A DNA stretch of 13,221 nucleotides from an uncultured Alphaproteobacteria bacterium (GTDB lineage Bacteria; Pseudomonadota; Alphaproteobacteria; CAKMZR01), in assembly GCA_929200455.1 (NCBI GenBank), contig CAKMZR010000032.1, positions 1 to 13,221 on the forward strand, given 5' to 3'. The translations under genes were made by a program, and so were the position numbers. The notes below the pieces were generated by a model, which did no database searches, was not told the DNA's origin, and saw only the letters and a list, made by a program, of their open reading frames with translations. Below, in pieces: positions 6,022 to 12,638 of this stretch; the first letter of the stretch is position 1; each line of letters opens with the position of its first letter.

Positions 6022-6386
6022 GTAAAGATGGGTTGGATGTGGTTTGAGTGCTGTGAAAAGGTTAGCAGTCTCGAGCCTTGATGTGAAGTAAGATTTAAGT
6101 GCGGATAAGTTCACATTTGGGTGTTTAGGGTGAAAAGATGGATTATCGAATCTTGACAAGAGGATAAATTTCGTTTCATTATAGGGTGGGATGTGTGTGG
6201 TATAGAGTGAGGTGGGTTTGGTGTGTGTGTGAGGGTGGGGAGAGAATCACGGGTGGGAAGCACGGGGGTTTGAGAGTATGAGGAGCGAATAGAGGAGATT
6301 TTAAGGGATGAGGGAGAAGCGAATGGAGGAAGAGGAACGTGTTGTGCCTGCGATGCGGTTGTGCTGAGGATGAAACAAGGTAGAGA
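6022..6386. other. Divergent intergenic region (365 bases) between the DUF6898-like gene and the PilZ gene
   Basis: No gene is convincing here. The side near 6022-6150 is more AT-rich, as expected of a control region, while 6184-6370 is G-rich like the other spacers. It holds a plus-strand promoter candidate at 6153-6182. On the minus strand a perfect TATAAT (plus 6178-6183) and a GATAAT (plus 6142-6147) occur, but neither has a good -35 at proper spacing. An open minus frame (6111-6431) is low-complexity and looks like a composition effect. No tRNA or clear hairpin terminator was found. Confidence 0.6.
6153..6182 (+). promoter_or_regulatory. Candidate sigma70 promoter toward the PilZ gene and downstream block
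   Basis: A perfect TTGACA (6153-6158) is followed after 18 bases by CATTAT (6177-6182, four of six consensus). It points toward the PilZ gene and would leave a leader of about 200 bases. It is the best plus-strand promoter match I see in the window and sits in the one AT-richer, divergent gap, where a promoter is expected. Confidence 0.45.
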
Positions 6387-6749
6387 ATGAGTATAGCTGA
6401 GAATTTGAAGAGTCTTTTTGGGAAGGGTCACCCTCGTCGTCGGGAGCCTCGTTTGCGTGTGCGGAGTCCTGCGACGGTGAATGGTGTTCAGGGTCGTTTG
6501 TTTGATTTGAGTTTGCGTGGTTGTGGATTTTACGCAGGCTTAGCGGCTCCTGATATGGACAAGCGTGCGGTGATAGAGTTGGTTTTGCGGAAGGGTCAGA
6601 AGTTTCGCGTGAAGGGCAAGATTGTGTCGCGTGATGATGAGGGTATGGTCTTTGGGATTGTGTTCACGCATGTTCCCGACGATGCGTTTGATGCGATAGA
6701 GGACTTGCTTTCGTGTGCGAAGGTACGCCCGGACAACGTGGATGTGTAG
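6387..6749 (+). CDS. PilZ-domain protein (probable c-di-GMP receptor)
   Basis: PilZ domains bind cyclic di-GMP through an RxxxR motif and a (D/N)xSxxG motif. This 120-residue protein has both at the expected spacing: Arg18-Arg22 within HPRRREPRLRV (15-25), and DLSLRG (40-45). The remainder is beta-rich (IELVLRKGQKFRVKGKIV, 63-80; GMVFGIVFTHV, 86-96) and ends in a short helix, so it is a stand-alone PilZ domain with no attached effector. The start at 6387 has an AAGG seven bases upstream. It is the first plus-strand gene, about 200 bases downstream of the promoter candidate, with sodB 170 bases further on. Its target pathway cannot be told from context. Confidence 0.85.
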   Translation: MSIAENLKSLFGKGHPRRREPRLRVRSPATVNGVQGRLFDLSLRGCGFYAGLAAPDMDKRAVIELVLRKGQKFRVKGKIVSRDDEGMVFGIVFTHVPDDAFDAIEDLLSCAKVRPDNVDV

Positions 6750-6919
6750 TTATGAGAGTGATTTGAGGAGGTGAATGGCGGGGGCAAAAGAGTTGCAAGA
6801 CTTAAATTTTGCGTATTGTCATTAGGGAGAGGTTGGGTTAGTAAGGGGGGGGGTTTTGTTAACGCCCTTTTGGGGTTTATGGGTGTGGGAGAGGGTTTGG
6901 ATTGAGGAGAGAGAATAGA
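6750..6919 (+). other. PilZ-sodB spacer with a nine-G run
   Basis: This 170-base gap contains no gene. A weak promoter-like pair, TTGTCA (6816-6821) and TAGTAA (6839-6844) with 17 bases between, could serve sodB but the -10 is poor. A run of nine G (6845-6853) follows. A CCC-TTTT downstream cannot form a stable terminator with it. sodB has its own GAGGAG ribosome binding site at 6905-6910. Confidence 0.35.
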
Positions 6920-7522
6920 ATGTTAGAGTTGCCGGAACTGCCTTATGGAAGAGGGGCTTTGGAGCCTCATATATCGGAAGAAACGCTGGAATATCACTAT
7001 GGCAAGCACCACAATGCCTATGTGATGAATGGCAATATACTTTTGAAGAGTGCGAATATTCAGGTGATGAAGGTGGAGGATTTGATACGCAAGAGTTATG
7101 CGGAGCATCGTTTGCGTCCTTTGTTTAACAATGTGTCTCAGCATTGGAATCATCTTCATTTTTGGAATTGGATGAAGCCTGGAGGCGGGGGAACGGATCT
7201 TCCTGAGCGTTTGGCGAAGAAGATTAATTCGGACTTGGGAAGTTTTGAAAGTTTTGCGAAGGAGTTTGTGCAGAAGGGTTTTACGCAATTTGGTTCTGGT
7301 TGGGTATGGTTGAGTTGGGCTCAAGGTCGCCTTGTGGTGGAATCGACGCCGAACGGTGAGAATCCGTTGACTCTTGGTCATTATCCGTTGTTGGGCTGTG
7401 ATGTGTGGGAGCACAGTTACTATATAGACTACCGCAACGACAGACGTGCTTATTTGGAGTCATTTCTTGAGAATTTGGTGAACTGGGACTATGTGGCGGA
7501 GCGTCTTGACAGTGCGATATAG
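6920..7522 (+). CDS. sodB: Superoxide dismutase, Fe type (Fe/Mn family)
   Basis: It converts superoxide to O2 and H2O2 in the cytosol. The 200-residue protein aligns by eye along E. coli SodB: LPELPYGRGALEPHISEETLEYHYGKHHNAYV (4-35), SQHWNHLHFWNWMKP (73-87), GSGWVWL (125-131) and DVWEHSYYIDYRND (161-174). Metal ligands map to His26, His78, Asp161 and His165. Gln74 sits where FeSOD carries its active-site glutamine (E. coli Gln69), and no Gln is at the MnSOD position, so iron is more likely than manganese. I start at the ATG at 6920 with GAGGAG nine bases upstream; a TTG at 6902 adds six residues of no value. atpI begins 16 bases after its stop, suggesting shared transcription. Confidence 0.97.
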   Translation: MLELPELPYGRGALEPHISEETLEYHYGKHHNAYVMNGNILLKSANIQVMKVEDLIRKSYAEHRLRPLFNNVSQHWNHLHFWNWMKPGGGGTDLPERLAKKINSDLGSFESFAKEFVQKGFTQFGSGWVWLSWAQGRLVVESTPNGENPLTLGHYPLLGCDVWEHSYYIDYRNDRRAYLESFLENLVNWDYVAERLDSAI

Positions 7523-7538
7523 AGGGAGGGGTTAGGGA

Positions 7539-7997
7539 GTGAAGGAGGAAGGTGGTCGAAAGTTTGATAATTTGGAGGGAGAAAAAGCGTTGACAAATTT
7601 GTCTTTACGCATAGATTCTCTGAGGGGTGAGTTGGGTCGGGGTGGCGATGAGGGTGATGGGGAGGGAAGTGGAGAGGGTGGCAGGGGTATGCATGGGGGT
7701 ATGTCGGGTATGAGTTTGGGGGCACGGGTGATGGTGGAGCTTCTTGTGGCTCCTGGAGTGGGTGGAGTTTTGGGGTACAGCTTGGATGGTTTGTGGGGGA
7801 CGTTGCCTTTATTTTTGGTGTTGGGTGTGGTGTTGGGGGGAGCAGCAGGGGTATTGAATGTGAAGCGTCTCTCAGATCGCGACGATGAGAAGAGGGAGCG
7901 GGAGGCGTATGAGGCGGGTGATAAGGAGGGTGATAAAGGGGGTGATAAGGAGTGTGGAGAAGGAAGAGGAAAGGAAGAAGAATGGCAGGTCCGTTAG
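7539..7997 (+). CDS. atpI: ATP synthase subunit I (AtpI)
   Basis: AtpI is a small membrane protein thought to help c-ring assembly or Mg2+ handling. The 152-residue product, from a GTG at 7539 with a GGGAGGGG upstream, shows the alphaproteobacterial pattern: an RIDSLRGELGRG helix (24-35), a first membrane segment ending in VELLVAPGVGGVLGYSLDGLWGT (66-88) and a second at LPLFLVLGVVLGGAAGVLNV (89-108). Between them and the N-terminal helix is a Gly/Glu-rich insert (36-60). The C-terminal tail is unusually long and charged, with three GDK(E/G) units encoded by a 12-base tandem repeat (7917-7952). Its end overlaps the atpB start by 16 bases, which supports translation coupling. Confidence 0.9.
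   Translation: MKEEGGRKFDNLEGEKALTNLSLRIDSLRGELGRGGDEGDGEGSGEGGRGMHGGMSGMSLGARVMVELLVAPGVGGVLGYSLDGLWGTLPLFLVLGVVLGGAAGVLNVKRLSDRDDEKREREAYEAGDKEGDKGGDKECGEGRGKEEEWQVR
7917..7952 (+). repeat. Three 12-base tandem repeats inside atpI
   Basis: The unit GGTGATAAGGAG occurs at 7917-7928 and 7941-7952, with a two-base variant at 7929-7940. It is in frame and encodes GDKE-GDKG-GDKE in the cytosolic C-terminal tail of AtpI. Copy number changes would keep the frame. Confidence 0.8.
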
Positions 7998-8716
7998 AGC
8001 AGTTTGAAGTAAAAACACTATTTCCGCTGGAGTTTGTAGGCCAAGATGTATCTTTTACGAATGCGTCTTTGTGGATGGTGTTGTCGGTTGTGTTTGTGTG
8101 TGTCCTTCTTCTGGGGAGTCTGAGGCGTCAAGAAAGGGATGATTCTTTGGTGCCGAGTGCGTGGCAGTCCTTAGGCGAATCGCTCTACGAGACAGTTTCC
8201 GGGATGGTTCAAGAGACAGCAGGTCGAGACGGTCGTTTGTTTTTTCCCTTTATTTTTACGTTGTTTATGTTTATTTTGGCGGCGAATTTGCTGGGTATGA
8301 TTCCAGGAGGTTTTAGTGTGACAAGTCATCTGGCGGTCAATTTCAGCCTGGCGTTATTGATTTTTGTGGGCGTGACGGTGGTGGGATTTGCACGTCATGG
8401 ATTGAAGTATTTTGGTCTCTTTATGCCCCACGGAGCCCCTTTATGGACGGCGGTCATTTTGATTCCGATAGAGTTGATATCCTACTGTACCCGTCCTTTT
8501 TCGTTGGCACTGAGGTTGTTTGCAAATATGACGGTGGGTCATGTCTTATTGAAGGTATTTGCGGGATTTGTGGTACCACTAGGTCTTTTTGGGATTGTTC
8601 CGGTAGGCGTATTGGTGGCGTTGAACGCACTGGAGTTGATGGTGGCGGTGATTCAGGCGTATGTATTTAGTATTTTGACCTGTGTATACTTGAGTGAGGC
8701 TTTACATATGCACTGA
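7982..8716 (+). CDS. atpB: ATP synthase F0 subunit a
   Basis: Subunit a forms the proton half-channels against the c-ring in the cytoplasmic membrane. The 244-residue protein starts MAGPLEQFEV and has five to six hydrophobic segments (about 28-48, 87-107, 117-136, 153-169, 173-210 and 212-240). The essential arginine is Arg178 in SLALRLFANMTVGH (174-187), equivalent to E. coli Arg210, and the last helix carries NALELMVAVIQAYVFSILTCVYLSEALHMH (215-244), which is typical. I start at the ATG at 7982, preceded by GGAAAGAAG; the frame is open ten codons earlier without family support. It overlaps atpI by 16 bases; atpE follows after 91 bases. Confidence 0.98.
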   Translation: MAGPLEQFEVKTLFPLEFVGQDVSFTNASLWMVLSVVFVCVLLLGSLRRQERDDSLVPSAWQSLGESLYETVSGMVQETAGRDGRLFFPFIFTLFMFILAANLLGMIPGGFSVTSHLAVNFSLALLIFVGVTVVGFARHGLKYFGLFMPHGAPLWTAVILIPIELISYCTRPFSLALRLFANMTVGHVLLKVFAGFVVPLGLFGIVPVGVLVALNALELMVAVIQAYVFSILTCVYLSEALHMH

Positions 8717-8807
8717 GAATTGATAGAGAAGGTGTGTTATAAGCGAGGGGTGGGGTGAGCAGGGGTAGGGGAAAGTTAAAAGAGCGATAAGCGAAGGAGT
8801 AAAGAAG

Positions 8808-9032
8808 ATGGAAGTAGAAGCGGCAAAATGGATAGCAGCGGGATTGGCGGCGATTGGTATGATAGGAGCAGGGATAGGCGTGGGGAATGTGTGGGCGTCT
8901 TTCTATCAGGCTTTGGCGAGGAATCCGGCGGCTGAGAAGGTGATAGGCGCGCGTATTTGGATAGGTTTTGCGGTGACGGAAGCCATAGCCCTTTTTGCGA
9001 TGGTGATAGCCCTTCTCGCGATTTACGGTTGA
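8808..9032 (+). CDS. atpE: ATP synthase F0 subunit c
   Basis: The c subunit is the proton-carrying hairpin of the rotor ring. The 74-residue protein has a first helix with the glycine pattern GMIGAGIGVGNVW (17-29), the polar loop ARNPAAE (37-43) and a second helix GFAVTEAIALFAMVIALLAIYG with the proton-binding carboxylate at Glu58. The residues around Glu58 do not show the Gln/Thr set of sodium-coupled rings, so protons are expected. Length is normal for alphaproteobacteria. AAGGAG at 8794-8799 is a strong ribosome binding site eight bases before the ATG, as expected for the subunit made in many copies. Confidence 0.98.
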   Translation: MEVEAAKWIAAGLAAIGMIGAGIGVGNVWASFYQALARNPAAEKVIGARIWIGFAVTEAIALFAMVIALLAIYG

Positions 9033-9071
9033 CATGAGATTATGGGTCTTGCGTGCGAGGAGGGATGAGGG

Positions 9072-9118
9072 GATGGCGTGAAGGGCTGGGGTGAAGAGCT
9101 GGGGTGAAGAGATGGGGG
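9072..9118 (+). repeat. Short tandem repeat in the atpE-atpF' spacer
   Basis: A 13-base unit, GCTGGGGTGAAGA, occurs exactly at 9085-9097 and 9098-9110, flanked by diverged copies at about 9072-9084 and 9111-9118. It sits in the 132-base gap between atpE and atpF', an unusually long gap inside an F0 cluster. No gene is seen in it. Confidence 0.7.
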
Positions 9119-9164
9119 TACGCGAGGCAAGTATGCAGAAAGTGTATGACAGAAAGAGGGAAAG

Positions 9165-9626
9165 ATGCCCCAGTTTGACTTATCGACCTATTTTGGTCAG
9201 ATTGTCTGGTTATTTTTGACGTTTTCGTTTTTGTACGCCGTGGTGACGTGGATTTTTTTGCCGCGTATACGGAGGGGGCTTATGAAGAGAGAAGAGACGC
9301 TTTCTGGTTGGCTTGAAGAGGCGTCCGAGCTTCGCGACAGTGCGGCTCTGATGTCCAAGGATGCTGATTTGCGTTTGCAGGCGGCCCGAGGGAAAGCACA
9401 AGATCACGTGAGGGAGGCTCTTGAGACTTTGAAGAAGCGTCAAGAGGAGGAGGAGGGTAAGGTTCTTCTCCGCATGGAGGAAGCGGGCTTGAAGGCTCGA
9501 GAGGAATTGGAGCAACTTTGGAAGACATGGGAGAAGGATCTTGATGAGATCTCGGATGATTTGGCGTCCTGTGTGATGGCGAAGATGGAGGGTGAGTCTT
9601 CATTGCGAGAGGAGCGTAAGGGATGA
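9165..9626 (+). CDS. atpF': ATP synthase F0 subunit b'
   Basis: b' pairs with b to form the peripheral stalk in photosynthetic bacteria and most alphaproteobacteria. The 153-residue product begins MPQFDLSTYFGQIVWLFLTFSFLYAVV, a hallmark b' start with the single membrane anchor at about 10-32, then LPRIRRGLMKREETLSGWLEEA and a long charged coiled coil to about residue 130. This distinguishes it from the b subunit that follows. GAGGGAAAG precedes the ATG at 9165. Its stop overlaps the atpF start in an ATGA (9623-9626), so the two are very likely translationally coupled to give equal amounts. The symbol atpG or atpX is also used for this gene. Confidence 0.95.
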   Translation: MPQFDLSTYFGQIVWLFLTFSFLYAVVTWIFLPRIRRGLMKREETLSGWLEEASELRDSAALMSKDADLRLQAARGKAQDHVREALETLKKRQEEEEGKVLLRMEEAGLKAREELEQLWKTWEKDLDEISDDLASCVMAKMEGESSLREERKG

Positions 9627-10120
9627 TAAGTCCGACAGTATGGGTTGCGTTAGGTTTGGGGATTTTGGTGGTTTTGGGATTTTATTTTGGCAGGGAAGCC
9701 CTGAAAGGTGCTCTTTACGGTCGTGTGGACCGTATACGGGATCAAGTGGTGGAGGTAAAGAAGGTTCTCAAGGAAGCACGAGACCTATACGAGGAGAGCA
9801 ATGCCCGTGTGGTGGCCTTGGAAAGTGAGGTTCGCCATATCGTGACTCAAGGAGAAGACGATGCGCGCGTCCGCTGTGTTGCCCGTGAGAAAGAATTTTT
9901 GGAGCGTCTGCATCGCAGGGAAGAGCAGTTTGCCGAACGTCTTGAGGCGGAAAAGCGTCAGATAGTGTTGAGATTTCAGGACAAGCTTTGGGTTGAGGCC
10001 TTGGAGAAGGTGCGGTCTCGTATGGGAGAGGAGAGCAAGGGGGGCAAGCGGGATAAGGAAGTGATGGCGGATGCGATGAACAGATTTTCTGAGGTGTGGG
10101 CCCGGGGTCTTACAAGTTGA
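9623..10120 (+). CDS. atpF: ATP synthase F0 subunit b
   Basis: The second peripheral-stalk subunit. The 165-residue protein has one N-terminal membrane anchor (PTVWVALGLGILVVLGFYFG, about 4-23), then a long charged helix (26-135) with RVDRIRDQVVEVKKVLKEARDLYEE (34-58) and a C-terminal segment expected to reach the F1 head. Its ATG shares bases with the atpF' stop; a GGAG lies upstream inside atpF'. It closes the F0 group; the F1 genes atpHAGDC are not in the window, matching the separate F0 and F1 operons known in many alphaproteobacteria. lpxD starts 73 bases downstream. Confidence 0.95.
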   Translation: MISPTVWVALGLGILVVLGFYFGREALKGALYGRVDRIRDQVVEVKKVLKEARDLYEESNARVVALESEVRHIVTQGEDDARVRCVAREKEFLERLHRREEQFAERLEAEKRQIVLRFQDKLWVEALEKVRSRMGEESKGGKRDKEVMADAMNRFSEVWARGLTS

Positions 10121-10167
10121 GGTCTTGGGGTTTGAGGGGGGTAAAGATATAGGAGGGGAGAGGAGAT

Positions 10168-10200
10168 ATGATGGAAGGAAGGAGAGGAGAGAGATGTTGA
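10168..10200 (+). other. Possible 10-codon leader ORF overlapping the lpxD start
   Basis: An ATG at 10168 preceded by an AGGAGG (10151-10156) opens a ten-codon frame (MMEGRRGERC) that stops at 10198-10200, seven bases inside lpxD, in another frame. The geometry would allow ribosomes to terminate and restart at the lpxD ATG at 10194. The whole stretch is purine-only over much of its length, so the motif may be a chance product of composition. Confidence 0.25.
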
Positions 10201-11225
10201 AGGATCGAGTGTTTTTTCGGATGGGTCGCGTCTGGACTCCTCAGGAGGTATCGCAGAGCGTGGGGGGTGAGTTGCGTGCATCCGAGGGGCGGTCGTTGGA
10301 GTTGAAGGGTTTTTCTTGGTGTGAGAAGGCGGGGGATCACGACATTATTTTTATAGACAACAAGAAGTATCTGTCGGCGTTTTATGAGAGTCGAGCGGCG
10401 TGTGTATTGTTATCGGAGCGTTTATGGCAGTACGTGGATAGGGATGTGAGTCACATTCATGTGATTTTGTGTGAGAATGCGCGCCTTGCTTTTGCGGAGA
10501 TTATGAGGAAGTCTTATGAGTCTGTGTATGGTTTGAATGAAGGGGTGTCTGCACATGCGTGCGTGGCAGAAGGCGTGGGTTTAGGAGAAGGGGTGCGTGT
10601 GGGTCCTTATGCGGTGATAGAGGAGGGAGCGGTGATAGGTTCGGGTACGAGGATAGGTTCGCATGCGGTTGTGGGTTCTGGGGTGGTGTTGGGAGAAGGA
10701 TGTGAATTGGGAGCCCATGCGAGTGTGGAATGTACGGTGATGGGAGACAGGGTGAAGGTGGGTTCGGGTTCTCGTGTGGGGACGCCAGGTTTTGGGATGG
10801 TGGAGACGGAGGATGGTTTTGTAGATATTTTTCACACGGGACGTGTGGTGATAGGTTCGGATGTGGTGATAGGTTCGAACGTGTGTATAGATAGGGGTAC
10901 GCTTGAAGATACGGTGATAGAAGATGGTTGTCGTTTGGGAGATTTTGTGTTGGTATCGCATAATGTGCGCCTTGGCAGGCACTGTGCTCTTGCGGGACAG
11001 GTGGGCACAGCTGGGAGTGCGATTTTGGGAGATAGAGTTTTTTGCGGGGGTCAGTCTGGTATAGGGGAGCACGTGAAGTTGGGGAACGGCGTTCGTGTAT
11101 TGGGTCAATCTGGAGTGATAGAGGATATAGCGGATGGAAGTATAATGGCGGGAACGCCTGCGATGCCAGTGAAGGCATTTTTCAAGTTGGTTCAGATGAT
11201 GAAGCAATTTGGTGGAGGGAGATGA
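10194..11225 (+). CDS. lpxD: UDP-3-O-(3-hydroxyacyl)glucosamine N-acyltransferase
   Basis: LpxD adds the second hydroxyacyl chain, from acyl-ACP, in lipid A synthesis. The 343-residue protein (E. coli 341) has the N-terminal uridine-binding domain (about 10-115, with a KKYLSAFYESRAACVLL segment, 57-73) and a left-handed beta helix of hexapeptide repeats (about 118-325). The expected catalytic histidine is His256 in LVSHNVRLG (253-261), and a second conserved histidine is His293 in GEHVKLG. The C-terminus GTPAMPVKAFFKLVQMMKQF fits the family's ACP-contacting helix. The ATG at 10194 has GGAGAGGAG directly upstream; the frame is open from a TTG at 10125 but the family length favours 10194. It follows atpF after 73 bases, an unusual neighbour for lpxD. 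Confidence 0.96.
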   Translation: MLKDRVFFRMGRVWTPQEVSQSVGGELRASEGRSLELKGFSWCEKAGDHDIIFIDNKKYLSAFYESRAACVLLSERLWQYVDRDVSHIHVILCENARLAFAEIMRKSYESVYGLNEGVSAHACVAEGVGLGEGVRVGPYAVIEEGAVIGSGTRIGSHAVVGSGVVLGEGCELGAHASVECTVMGDRVKVGSGSRVGTPGFGMVETEDGFVDIFHTGRVVIGSDVVIGSNVCIDRGTLEDTVIEDGCRLGDFVLVSHNVRLGRHCALAGQVGTAGSAILGDRVFCGGQSGIGEHVKLGNGVRVLGQSGVIEDIADGSIMAGTPAMPVKAFFKLVQMMKQFGGGR

Positions 11226-11298
11226 GAAAAGGAAAGGAAGAGAGATGAGCGAGGAAGAGAAAGTTATGTTGGAGGAAGAGAGAGAGGGAGGAAAAGAG

Positions 11299-11763
11299 AT
11301 GAAATCGGAAGAGAAGCGTACGTTGGGGGTGGAGGAGATTTTGTTACTTTTGCCCCATCGTTATCCGTTTATGTTGATAGATAGGGTAGAGGACTGGCGT
11401 AAGAATCACTACATAAGGGCGCGCAAGGCGGTGACGTATAACGAAGGATTTTTCCAGGGACATTTTCCGCATTACAAGGTGATGCCGGGGGTGTTGCAGC
11501 TTGAGATGGTGGCCCAAGCGGCGGCGATTTTGGAGGCATTGGGTTCGGGTTTGTCCTCGGATGAGGTGGAGGTTCGTTTTGTGAAGGCGGATGAGGTTCG
11601 TTTTTTCCGGGAGGTTCGCCCGGGGGATGTGGTGGATATTTATGTGGAAGAGACGAAGCGTCGTGATGTCTTTCGCTGGGGATTTGGTGAGGTGAGTGTT
11701 GAGGGAGAGCGGGTGATGAGCATGTCGATAGTGGCGTCATTTGCGAAGCGAGATGGGACTTGA
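11299..11763 (+). CDS. fabZ: (3R)-hydroxyacyl-ACP dehydratase
   Basis: FabZ dehydrates 3-hydroxyacyl-ACP in fatty acid elongation and competes with LpxA/LpxD for the same acyl-ACP pool, which is why it often sits between those genes, as here. The protein has LPHRYPFMLIDRV (18-30), and the hot-dog active site GHFPHYKVMPGVLQLEMVAQAA (54-75) with catalytic His55 and Glu69. From the ATG at 11299 it is 154 residues (E. coli 151) with GGGAGG seven bases upstream. An ATG at 11245 with a GGAAG would add 18 mostly charged residues; it is possible but fits the family less well. The stop TGA lies two bases before the lpxA ATG. Confidence 0.95.
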   Translation: MKSEEKRTLGVEEILLLLPHRYPFMLIDRVEDWRKNHYIRARKAVTYNEGFFQGHFPHYKVMPGVLQLEMVAQAAAILEALGSGLSSDEVEVRFVKADEVRFFREVRPGDVVDIYVEETKRRDVFRWGFGEVSVEGERVMSMSIVASFAKRDGT

Positions 11764-11765
11764 GG

Positions 11766-12617
11766 ATGATTCACGAGACGGCGGTTGTGGGTCCTGATGT
11801 AGAGTTGGGGGAGGGGGTACGTGTGGGACCGTGCTCGGTGATCGAGGGTCGTGTGAAGATAGGGAGGGGAACACGCATTCGGGGTCATAGTGTAATAGAG
11901 GGTTGGACGGAGATAGGGGAGGATTGTGATATTTTTCCTTTTGTGTCTTTGGGACTTGATCCTCAGTCGCGTGGTTACAGGGGAGAGGAGACGTGGGTGC
12001 GGGTGGGAGATGGGGTGACGATAAGGGAGCAGGTGACCATTCATAGGGGTACGGTTGAGGGAGGGGGAGAGACGACGGTGGGCAGTGGTACACTTTTGAT
12101 GGTGGGTTGTCATGTTGCACATGATTGTCGTGTGGGCAAGAATGTACAGATGGCGAACAGGGTGGGCTTGACGGGACATGTACATATAGGAGATGGGGTT
12201 GTGTGTGGAGGGAACGTCGGATTTGCACCTTTTGTGAGGATAGGTCCGTGTACATTTGTGACGGCGTCATCGAGTGTGCGTTGTCATTGTCCGCCGTATG
12301 GACTTGTATTTCCTGAGTACAGGGGGGAGGGATTGTTGCGGAGTCCGAATTACGTGGGTATGGAGCGTATGGGGAAGTCGAAGGAGACCATACGGATGAT
12401 GAGGCATGTTTTTAATATTTTGTTTCAAGGAGAGGGGACTTATAGGGACAATGTGGGTAGGCTTGATGAGGATATGCGGAATTGTCCTGAGGTTGAGGAG
12501 GTTTTGTCTTTTCTTAATTTTTGTCCCTTGAAGGTGAACACGATGAGGTTGTTATCGCGTTATCGTCGTCCGCTTGATGAGGCGCGTGAGGATGAGAATA
12601 GGAATTTTATGATTTGA
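11766..12617 (+). CDS. lpxA: UDP-N-acetylglucosamine acyltransferase, divergent
   Basis: LpxA performs the first lipid A step, moving a hydroxyacyl group from ACP to UDP-GlcNAc. The 283-residue protein (E. coli 262) has the left-handed beta helix (1-180), TIHRGTVEGGG (91-101), and MVGCHVAHDCRVG (112-124) carrying His116, the catalytic His119 and Asp120; His138 is also kept. Aligned by eye, other positions differ from E. coli: Gly70 for Lys76, Ala154-Pro155 for His160-Gln161 (GFAPFVRIG instead of VHQFCIIG), Met202 for Arg205, and EYRGEG where QGNHAT is normal. Arg201 matches Arg204. The C-terminal helical domain ends in an extra charged tail. The ATG at 11766 almost abuts the fabZ stop, so translation is probably coupled. 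lpxB and lpxI do not follow. Confidence 0.93.
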   Translation: MIHETAVVGPDVELGEGVRVGPCSVIEGRVKIGRGTRIRGHSVIEGWTEIGEDCDIFPFVSLGLDPQSRGYRGEETWVRVGDGVTIREQVTIHRGTVEGGGETTVGSGTLLMVGCHVAHDCRVGKNVQMANRVGLTGHVHIGDGVVCGGNVGFAPFVRIGPCTFVTASSSVRCHCPPYGLVFPEYRGEGLLRSPNYVGMERMGKSKETIRMMRHVFNILFQGEGTYRDNVGRLDEDMRNCPEVEEVLSFLNFCPLKVNTMRLLSRYRRPLDEAREDENRNFMI

Positions 12618-12638
12618 GGGGGGTATGATTTGGGGGGT

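Noticed and set aside
6845..6880. Possible intrinsic terminator (G run, then CCCTTTT)
   Set aside because: Only three base pairs with a loop of about eleven bases; not a stable hairpin.
10501..11207. Two long minus-strand frames opposite lpxD (225 and 208 codons)
   Set aside because: His/Thr/Pro-rich mirror images of the hexapeptide-repeat sequence, with no family features.
12618..12638. Bidirectional terminator between lpxA and rsmI
   Set aside because: The 21-base gap has no inverted repeat.
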